NCBI GenBank assembly: GCA_947179155.2
Contig: OX359275.1
Location: 513,501 to 577,500 of the forward strand
Direction: 5' to 3'
Origin: Hedera helix
Taxonomy: Eukaryota > Streptophyta > Magnoliopsida > Apiales > Araliaceae
DNA: 64,000 nucleotides
Of this stretch, positions 55,114 to 64,000 are shown piece after piece. Numbering within the stretch: the stretch's first letter is position 1; the number at the start of each line of letters is the position of its first letter. The notes under the pieces were generated by a model. That model searched no databases and was not told where the DNA came from. It worked only from the letters and a program-made list of their open reading frames with translations. Position numbers and translations under genes: made by a program.

Positions 55114-55225
55114 TTCACTAGGGACTCCACCTTGACTCTTATCTAGCAATCTCCTTGATGGATTCTCACTTTATAAGAGTTCTCTCTATTTTTCTCTAGA
55201 ACACACTATTTTCTCTTTATTTTGG
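55114..55225 (-). repeat. Fragment of E-family LTR in inverted orientation
   Basis: About 110 bases nearly identical to the reverse complement of 58,057-58,168, the segment of LTR E just downstream of its TATA box. Similarity stops sharply on both sides. Confidence 0.75.
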
Positions 55226-55732
55226 TTAGTTCAAAAAAACCTATAAGAAGAAGAAGAACACTTCGAGCGGAAAAAGATAAGAGTGGTGAGCACAATAGAG
55301 GGTAAAATCCAGTTGAATGAAAACATGTGCAAAACTTGAGTGATTCATTGTTAAACGAAACACGTAAGGAAGTGATAAGGAATTTTATTTTTCTAATCTT
55401 TGTTTTACAGCAAATATGTTTGGCATGAAACACAAAGGTATCTTTGGAGAATAGTCGTCAGAGTTTGATCCAAAACTTTTCATGGAAGTCATGATGGGAG
55501 AGTTTTCAAGGAAGATAGTTGAAGTTGGAGTTGGAGTTGGATCAGATACATGAGCACCTTGATCAGATGAGTAATACACAAAAGGAGTAGTCGCAAAATA
55601 CTCATGTTGCTCGTAGAAAATAGAGAGTTCAACCTAGGGAGGCTGGGTTGAAAAGGAGGAGTACTATGGGATAAAGTTAGTGACGAGGAGGAATATGATT
55701 AAGATGTTATCAACCATAGAAGACATTGTGAG
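55226..55732. other. Unassigned sequence between LTR fragment and gag remnant
   Basis: No supported gene. A short minus-strand frame (55,385-55,579) has low-complexity Thr/Pro content only. Confidence 0.4.
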
Positions 55733-56228
55733 AGGGGTAGAGAAAATAGGAATTGGGGAGACAACAATTTGGATAGTATTAAGATGAAGATTACATCTTT
55801 TTGAGGAAAGATGATCATGAGTGGGTGTTTGACTGTCACAACTATTCCTAATTTAAGAAGGTCAAATTTGCAGCCATTGAATTCTCTGACTATGCACTTG
55901 TATGGTGGGATCAGTTGGTGATTAATAGGAGGAGGTATGAAGAGCGTCCGATTGAGACATGGAAGGAGATGAAGACCGTGATGAAGAAACGATTTGTTCC
56001 GGTCCACTACTACCGAGAGCTGTTTAGGAGATTGCAAAGTATGAAGCAGGGCAATCGGAGTGTGGAGGACTATTACAAGAAGATAAAGATCTTAATGACT
56101 AGAGCCAACATAGATGAGGATCGAGAGGCTACCATGATAAGATTTTCAGCTCAAATATACTCAAGTGTGTTGAGGAAGTTTTTAATCCCTAATTTACAGA
56201 ACAACCACTTATATATCAGGAGTTGAAC
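55733..56228 (+). pseudogene. Ty3/Gypsy gag remnant
   Basis: Translation in one frame gives a typical plant gypsy Gag: GDNNLDSIKMKI, a stop near 55,800, HEWVFDCHNYS, another stop, KVKFAAIEFSDYALVWWDQL, RPIETWKEMKTVMKKRFVP, RSVEDYYKKIKILMTRANI and DREATMIRF. This corresponds to the N-terminal half of the Gag domain; nothing of the zinc knuckle, protease or polymerase follows. It does not closely resemble the Gag of A, B, C or D, so it comes from another lineage. LTR E begins 39 bases downstream, but I see no evidence that the two belong together. Confidence 0.75.
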
Positions 56229-56260
56229 TCTACGATTCTAATTATCTAAAATCGTAGAGT
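56227..56260. other. Perfect 11-bp hairpin just before LTR E
   Basis: ACTCTACGATT (56,227-56,237) and AATCGTAGAGT (56,250-56,260) enclose 12 bases. It ends seven bases before the TGTAAT start of LTR E. Confidence 0.7.
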
Positions 56261-56266
56261 CAATCA

Positions 56267-57689
56267 TGTAATATCCTAGATATTTACAAGATTTTGAGAT
56301 AAAATCTTAAATGATTCAATTAAAGGTTAAGGTTTAAAACCTAAAGTTGGAGAAGTGGGATGTGTAGAAAATGAGCAAATATTTTTTTTAACCTAATTTA
56401 TTTATTAGTGATTAAATATGAGAATATTATAAGGATACATGTGGAGAATTTATTAAAAAAATAAATTCAATTAAGAAGTGAAGGTGGTTATATTGATAAG
56501 TATATATATATATACCTAAAGTGTGTTTGTTAGCTAAATAAGAAGATGAGTAAATTAATACTCAACAAAACCAATAAATTAATTAGTTTTAATATAGAGT
56601 AAGAAAAACTGTTGTGAAATATAATTAATTAGGTTAATTATATTAGTTATGAGTTAACGTTATAGAAAAACTAGAATGATTGCATAGGATGACAATAATA
56701 ATAAGTTAATAAGTTAATTAATTAAGTAATTAACTTAACTATTAAGTTATGGTATATAGTCCATTAATGAATTTAAAACAAACCCAATATTTTAATTATT
56801 GTAAGTCTTGTTAGTAATAATAAAGAGGTTCAAATAAATTTAAGGATTTAGCCTCATGAAAAGTCCAAGTAATTTAATTACTAATAGTGAACAAGTGAAT
56901 TACGTGTATTATTGATGAGAATGAAGAAATAAATGACTTATTAAAGATACCTTAATGCAAGAATAATTGTAAGTGTTTGGGTAACTATATTATAAACCCA
57001 AGTTGATGATAAGAGGAAGTTAATTAAATTTAATCAAATCGAAGTACTTGTATTAATATGTATTAGGGTTTTTAAAAAAATCAGCACTACCGCGGCAGCG
57101 GCCGCAGCGGTAGGTTTCACCGCTTCCGCGGTTAAACTCCCTAGAATTTGAAAATCAGAATTACCGCCGCAGTAGTGGTCCTCATCGCCGCAGTGGTGGC
57201 GGTGGTACAGACTGTTTGAAAATTTATGGTATCAAATTGAGGTACTAGTATATATGAGCGTTAGAATGTTAATAAAATAAATCCAAGATATATTAAGCAT
57301 TAGTGTTTTGTAGACTAACTTAATTAAGTAATCTAATAAACTTATAAATAACAAGTCTAATTGGATTATTTAATCAAACTAATGTGTTTATTTTATAAGC
57401 CCAATGTAGTAGCCTTATATGATTTAATTAGTAAACCATATATATATATATATATATAATATATGATGAGTCCAAATTAATTTAAATTATCTAATACTTG
57501 TTTATTTCAAGTGACATAGTCAGCTCAATTGATTTAATTATTGGGAGCCCAAGTGTTGATGACTTAAATGGATAAATATAGTAGCCCAATGGAATAAATA
57601 AATTGAGCCCAAACAAATTAAATGAATGAACCCAACTTATTTAATTTCTAAGTCCAAAGTGGAGCCCAATAGGAACTCAAAATGTTGGT

Positions 57690-57731
<42 letters not shown>

Positions 57732-59261
57732 GTGTGTGTGTGTGTGTATACATATATAAACAATAAAAATTAAAGCAAAAACTGAGCCAAAAATGGCCAT
57801 TTGGCCGGCTACTCTAGGGCCCCACATGGGTTGGCTTGATTGCTCATTGTTGCTTCTTTTGTACACAAAGGTTTGGTGGTTCAACCACCCTAGTCAATCA
57901 CCTAGTCATTTTTCATGTCAATCCATCAAATAGTAATCATAATTAGCCTCTAAATTGACCAACACTAATTGATTAGGAAGACTAATGAAGGATTACCCAA
58001 GTCCTATAAATAGAGTGTTCCACCAATGCTTTATGTTGGTTGGTCATTTGCTAGAGCAAAATAAAGAGAAAATAGTGCATTCTAGAGAAAAAAATAGAGA
58101 ACTCTTATAAAGTGAGAATCCATCAAGGAGATTGCTAGATAAGAGTCAAGGTGGAGTCCCTAGTGAAGTTCCTAGCCAAGAGAAGAAGAGCATCCAAGAG
58201 CATAAGGTTCAAAAGTGCTCTATCTCCTTCTTTAATTCATATTTGTAGTCTATATATGTTTTATATGGTCAAAAGATATTTTTAACCGATCAAAAGTTGT
58301 TTTGATGGTATAAAAGTTTAAAACTATGATATATTGGTAAATTCATGGTTTGATATATTTAAAACAAGTTTTGGTATGTGTGATGTGCAAATAAATGGAA
58401 GAAAAATTCATATTGAACTTTACCGGTAAAACCCTAGTTGAGCATGTGCTACTTAATGTTGGAGTTTGAAATGTACATGTTGGAAATTGGATTTTTATGC
58501 CTAAAAAGTTACATATATAAGTTTTAAAGAAAACTCAACTTGAAGCTTTCAAAAATATGAAAAAATAAATAAGTTATGACTTTTACCGCAAAATAGGTTG
58601 TTTTGAAAACCCTAGATGGTTTGATCTTAAATTTCGTATCGAAACGTTTTCAAATATGTGATTGAACTATGAAATATTGTAAAATAAGAAGATATGAAGA
58701 TAACAACACTGAGTTGGTGTCATTTGAATATGTAGATTTTATTTTATTCAAGTTTGAACTAATAAAATCAATGATTTGTGATGTTAGTTTTCATCTTGTC
58801 CTTGTGAGCAGTTTTGAGTCTCATTTCATTTGTATTTGAATTTGTGATCTAAAGAGAAGTTGTAGAGGGGGAAATTTTGATGATAATAGACTAAAGAATC
58901 ACCCAAAAATATTTTGAAATTAATAAGTTATGACAGTTTTAGTGAAAAAGATTCGGGCAGTCCACAAATTAGGGTTTCTGATTTTTGTATCGCCGCCGCA
59001 GCGGTGGAAACCACTGCCGCAACGGTCAAACGCACTGCCTAGGACCTGTTTTAGTTGTCCGTGTCGAGTCAGGTTGGGTCGGTCCGAATCGAGTTTTTTG
59101 TGAAAATTTAAGTTGAATCAAATGTAGAATGAATGAGTTTGAATAATAAACCAATATATATGGAGTCTATTAGTGACTAAATGGTAGCTAAATGTTTAAA
59201 ATAAAGACTAAAGTTAACATAATTAAAAAGTTAACTATTGGTATTGTTCGAACAGTATTAA
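56267..59261 (+). repeat. LTR E, left part (interrupted by LTR F)
   Basis: Begins TGTAATATCCTAG. Same layout as A's LTR: TA/GT microsatellite (57,692-57,750), TATA box 58,005-58,012, purine-rich GAGAGA tract, GC-rich CCGC-GCAGCGG islands (57,085-57,190 and 58,990-59,035). It is cut at 59,261 by LTR F and resumes at 63,632. Whether it is a solo LTR or the 5' LTR of an element beyond the window cannot be told. Confidence 0.8.
57690..57750. repeat. (TA)n-(TG)n microsatellite in LTR E
   Basis: About 60 bases of TA then GT dinucleotides, at the same position as the TA tract of A's 3' LTR (9,446-9,502). Confidence 0.9.
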
Positions 59262-62200
59262 TGTAATATCCCAGATATTTACAAGAATTGTAAATAAGAT
59301 TTAAAATAATCAATTAAAGGTTATGACTTAAAACTTAGAGTTTGAGAAGTGAGATGTGTAGAATTTGGGTGAACATTTTTTTTTAACATAATTTATTTGT
59401 TAGAAATTAAATGTAGGAATATTGTAATAATACATATAAAGAATTTATTAAGGAAATAAATTCAATTGAGAAGTGAAAGTGGATATGTATATACCTAAAG
59501 TGTGCTTGTTAGCCAAATAAGAGGATGAGTAAGTTAATACTCAATTAAGCTAATAAATTAATTAGTTTAAATATGATGTAAGAAGGAAAGTCATGAAATA
59601 TAATTAACTAGCTTAATTATATTAGTTTAGAGTTAAAGTTATAGAAAAATTAGAATGGTTGTCTAGAATGACAATATTATGAAGTTAATTAATTAAGTAA
59701 TTAACTTAATTATTAAGTTGTTATATAGAGTCCATTAATGAATTTGAAACAAGCCCAATATGAGAATATTTGCTTGAAGGTGGGTAATTAAATAATAAGC
59801 CAAAATGTTATGTTGATTATAGTGCAAGAGGTAATTAATATAAGTCCAATTAAATTATATTGGCAAGTATTGTATATAAGGTGATGGTAGTCCAATTAAA
59901 TTAATTACCTAGCCCAAGTTATAAAAATGTGTGAATTGTGTTGGGTAGCCCAAATAATTAAATAAGGGAGCCCAATGCAAAATAAACTAGTAGCCCAAAT
60001 ATTGACTCCAAATTTAAAAGTCAAATAGGTCAATATGTTGGGAAAATAAATTCAAGTATTGTTAAGTGTAGAGAATTAACTAATGTAGGGTTAATTGAAT
60101 AGCCCTAGTTGGTAGACAAAAGAGAGTATTAACCAAACATTGGTTAATTGCTAGGTGAATGAATGTGATGATGAGAATTAACTATGTATGAGTTAATTGA
60201 GTAACCCTATGTAGTAAATAAATTAAATATTTAACTATGCATGAGTTAGTTGTAGGAAGAATATTATAGATACAATTATGTATGTATATAATTCACCAAG
60301 ATAGAATTGGTAGGTAACCATGGGTTGCATGTTGTAGAGAATTAACTATACATTGATTAATTGTTAGTAGAAATTGCAAGTATTATATATAGATATGTAT
60401 ATATAATAAAAATAAAGAAAAAAAGGTGGAGTGTTGACCAAACATGGGGTTTCACTTGGAGATTGAGTAAAAATGTATGTTGCTTGTATTCAATTTAAAT
60501 TGGTCAATTCAAGCTATGATGTAATTTAAATAAAATGTTATTGGTGAATATGTAGAGATATATATATATAGTAAGTATATGAATTGGTAGAGAGTTAACC
60601 AATGTTGGTTAAATGAATTAACCAATGGGTGGTTCACCAATCCTAGTCAATAAAGATGATCAATTCTTATGAATTTATGTTTTAAAGAACTAACCATTGT
60701 TGGGTTACTTATTAACCCTAAGTGGTAATAAAAATAAAATCTTAACCAATGTTAGATATGTATGTATACTTGATTGTAAAGCATTAACCCTACTTGGGTT
60801 ATTTGGTGTAAGATGTGTGTATGTTTAATTGATGAGTTTAGACCATGGTTGGGTGAATGAACCAACCTAGGTCATTTTAATGTAGAGAATTAACCACATT
60901 GTGGTTAGTTGTTGTGAGATATATAAATAAGATGAGCTCTAACTAAGGTTGAGTTTTAAGTGACCAAGGTTAAGCGTAGTACTTTAACCATAGGTCTTAT
61001 GAGAGTTAACCACATGTGGGTTAAGTGTTGGGTGAATTGCTCACCAACTACCCAACCACCCTAGTCAATCAAAATTGTCATTCATGGTGGTCAATCACTT
61101 GGTCAATCACCAAGTCCATCAAGTAGTCATTCACTAAAATAGTAAGCATAGATTAACCCTTTAATTCACCTATGTTAGTTGATTAGTGGATGATAAGTGA
61201 GGTTAGTTGAGTCTTATAAATAGAACTCATTACCAAGGCTTGGAAAAAGTTTGGTCATTTGTTCATTTCACCAAGTTATAGAGAGAGAAGTATTTTAGAG
61301 AGAAATAAGAGCTCATTTGAAAGAGTTAAAACGATCCACCAAGGAAAAGTGCTAGAAAATAGTCAAGGAGGAGTCCTTACCAAGTTCACATCCTGAAGGA
61401 TAGCTATTTTGGGTAGATCAAGAAGATCAAGAAGAAGAACATTCAAATCCAAGAGGTTGAAAAGTGTTCTAACTCTTCCTTAGTGCATTTTTATAATTTA
61501 TATAAGTTTTAATCGGTCAAAATATATTTTTAACCGATCAAAAGTTATTTTGATGATCTAGAAGTCTAAATCTATGATATATAGGTAGATTCATGGTTTG
61601 ATAGGTTTAAATCATGTATTGGTATGAGTGGTATGCAAATAAATGGAAGAAAATTCCATAATGTGATTACCGGTAAAACCTTAGGTGGTTCGATCTTTAA
61701 ATTTCGTGTCAAACATTTTCAAAAATGTGATTGAACTATGAAATATTGTAAAACAAGAAGTTAGGAAGACAACAACACCAAGTTGGTGTCATTTGGATGT
61801 GTAGAGTTTATTATATTCAAGTTTGAACCATTAAAACCAAGGATTTGTGATTTTAGTTTTCACTTTGTCCTTGTGAGCAGTTTTTGCTCTAGTTACATTC
61901 GGAATTTGGATTTTTGATCTAAAGAGAAGTTGTAGAGGGGGAAATTCGTATGAGAATAGACTCAAGAATCACCCCAAAATATTTTAAAATGAAGAAGTTA
62001 TGGCTGTCGGAGCGCCGGAGGGTCAAACAGTCAAAAAGTTGACTTCCGGACAGATATGGCTGACGCAGCCGCGTCACGGACTGACGCAGCTGTGCCAGAA
62101 CAATCTGCCTAACAGATTTTGTCGGCTCCGGATCGGGTCGGGTTTTCTTTGCAAAAATAAATTGAAATAAGTGTAAAATGAATGTTTTGGTTATTAAACC

Positions 62201-63626
62201 AATATATATGAAATCCATTAATCATTACTTGGTAACTAAATGTTTAAAATAAAGACTAAAGTTAACACAATTAAAAAGTTAACTATGGGTATTATTTGAA
62301 GATTATTAAAATATTATTAAATGATCAATAATATTAGTATATGATTAAAAAGTTATTGAATGATGAATAACATTTGTAAATGATTAAAATATCATTACAT
62401 GGTTAATAATATTAATAAGAGATTAAAATATTATTAAATGATTAATAATATTAATAAGTGATTAAAATATTATTAAATAGTAAATAATATTAATGAGAGA
62501 TTAAAATATTATTAAATGGTTAATAATATTAATAAGTGATTAAAATATTATTAAATGGTTAATAATATTAATGAGAGATTAAAATATTATTAAATGGTTA
62601 ATAATATTAATAAGTGATTAAAATATTATTAAATAATTAATAATATTAATGAGTGATTAAAATATTATTAAATGGTTAATAATATTAATAATGAATTAAA
62701 ATATTATTAAATAATTAATAATATTAATAAGTTGGTTAAGTTTACCGACATGTCCAACTAGGTTTGTTGGGCTAAGATTTTTGTCCGGAACTAAAGAGTT
62801 AATAATTTGAAGTTAAGGTCTTAAGTTAAGACTAATTAAAAGTCCTGGTAGGTAATGATTATGTCAATTTCTTATATAAACTGTAGGTTGAGCAAATGAC
62901 GCAAATAGGCGTAAATGGTAGAAGCGACCAGACAAGTTTTTCAGAACTTGCTCTTATGTGACTTAACATGCTATGATGTGATATTAAATTGTTAATAGAA
63001 AGATATTGATGATAATTATGATATGCATGAGGTATGATTACATGTAGATTATGTATAAATATGAAGCATGAATTGCTAGATGTTATATGTGATGCATGAG
63101 CAGTATGACATAAACTGAAATGCATGGACAACATGATGTAAGTATAAATTGCAGAGTATATGTGAAGCATGTAATGTGTTATGTGTAACAGTTAAACTTG
63201 ATGAGCCGTCGTGCTCACTCTTGCTTAAACCAACATTTTCAGATAGTACAAGTATTTGAAGTCTTGATAAGGATCAAGAAACAGGAATGCATATTACATT
63301 CACTGAAGGTATAGCACGACCATTGTAGATATCAGTTCGAATTGGACAGATAAAATGATTGTGTAGTATAAGAATTGGTTGGTATGTATTATGAGTCTTA
63401 GATACTCAAATTGATTGTAATAAAATGTCGTATGTGTATGATATTAAGACATACTATGAATGTATAAAGATTTCGATTCTGGTATAGAAAGAGATTTTGT
63501 AAAATTGTAAATAAATGATTATTTAGCAATTATAATATTATTGTAATTCATGAACAATAAGGAAAATGTAGTACTAGTGTTGAATCGAATCCGAAGTTAA
63601 AAGAACCCGGATTTGGGGTCGTCACA
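59262..63626 (+). repeat. LTR F: complete solo LTR (4,365 bp)
   Basis: Begins TGTAATATCCCAG, ends GGGTCGTCACA, with the perfect TSD ATTAA at 59,257-59,261 and 63,627-63,631. It is related to LTR E and to A's LTR. TATA box 61,215-61,222; GC island 62,054-62,098; hairpin minisatellite about 62,305-62,730; GAGC...GCTC dyad and TTTTCAG at 63,200-63,242. It inserted into the hairpin minisatellite of LTR E. Confidence 0.9.
62305..62730 (+). repeat. 39-bp AT hairpin minisatellite in LTR F
   Basis: About 11 units of AAAATATTATTAAATGGTTA..., each with the AATATTATTAA / TTAATAATATT dyad. It is homologous to the arrays in A's LTRs and at 63,632-64,000. Confidence 0.85.
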
Positions 63627-63631
63627 ATTAA

Positions 63632-64000
63632 AATATTATTAAATGGTAAATAATATTAGTATGTGATTAAAAGGTTGTTAAATAATTAATGAAATTAGTA
63701 AAAGATTAAAATATTATTAAATTGTTAATAATATTAATAAGTGATTAAAATATTATTAAATGGTTAATAATATTAATAAATGATAAAATTATTATTAACA
63801 GGTTAATAATATTAATAAGATATGAAAATATTATTAAATGATTAATAATATTAATAAGTGATTAAAATATTATTAAAAGGTTAATAATATTAATAAGAGA
63901 TTAAAATATTATTAGATGGTTAATAATATTAATAAATGATTAAAATATTATTAAATGATTAATAATATTAGTAAGAGATTAAAATATTATTAAATGGTTA
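63632..64000 (+). repeat. LTR E, continuation (hairpin minisatellite), runs off the window
   Basis: After F's right TSD the E sequence resumes in the same 39-bp dyad array, about 9 units visible, and continues past the window end. Confidence 0.8.

Noticed and set aside
55385..55579. 64-codon minus-strand frame
   Set aside because: Low-complexity composition and no start context; next to repeat fragments.

Overview
The window is a stretch of repeat-dominated nuclear DNA from a flowering plant, probably a eudicot. The evidence is the set of plant-type repeats: chromodomain-bearing Ty3/Gypsy (Tekay/Del-like) retrotransposons with 2.6-4.4 kb LTRs, an Athila-like GAG-protease element primed by tRNA-Asp, Stowaway MITEs and a hAT element. 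The sequence is very AT-rich. I found no intact host gene and cannot name the species.

Layout of the nested block (1-37,794). Element D (minus strand) is the oldest. Its 5' LTR is 35,198-37,794, its decayed gag-pol 30,605-35,003, and only the start of its 3' LTR (30,320-30,582) is in the window. Element B (minus strand; 5' LTR 26,416-30,319) inserted into D's 3' LTR. Element C (minus strand; 19,171-26,281, TSD ATCTC), a GAG-PR element without polymerase, inserted into B's 5' leader. Element A (plus strand; 659-12,646) inserted into B's 3' LTR. A later deletion fused 658|659 and removed about 1.2 kb of A's 5' LTR, including its TATA box, and about 2.2 kb of B's LTR. Hand-counted LTR divergence is about 5% for D, about 1% for B and C, and about 0.5% for A, which broadly agrees with the nesting.

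A and B share an uncommon genome plan. After the PBS come two short hairpins, then an intron-like 3' end (TACTAAC branch site plus AG acceptor) directly before a separate acidic, coiled-coil ORF (called ORF0 here). A structured spacer follows, then a second acceptor directly before the Gag start. The arrangement is conserved between two diverged copies. It suggests alternative splicing that makes ORF0 from one mRNA and Gag-Pol from another. A hairpin with a compensatory base change sits between pol and the polypurine tract in A, B and D.

Right half (37,795-64,000). A truncated LTR remnant lies at 37,795-38,890. A 6.05 kb hAT element (39,495-45,542, TSD GTGTACAT) carries a fragment resembling a MATE transporter, a MITE, four tandem snRNA-type promoter modules (three with Pol III-type spacing, one with Pol II-type spacing) and a complete solo LTR of the D family (42,363-45,344, TSD AGATC). 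The stretch 45,543-55,100 is mostly anonymous AT-rich DNA. It holds a Stowaway MITE, a three-unit satellite-like repeat, a long-TIR DNA element with a LINE fragment and five copies of a palindrome, many microsatellites and a 41-base C run. From 55,733 there is a gag remnant, then an LTR (E, from 56,267) split by a complete solo LTR (F, 59,262-63,626, TSD ATTAA), with E resuming to the window end.

Most coding breaks are C-to-T or G-to-A changes (CAA to TAA, CGA to TGA, TGG to TGA/TAG), the pattern expected from deamination of methylated cytosine in silenced plant repeats.
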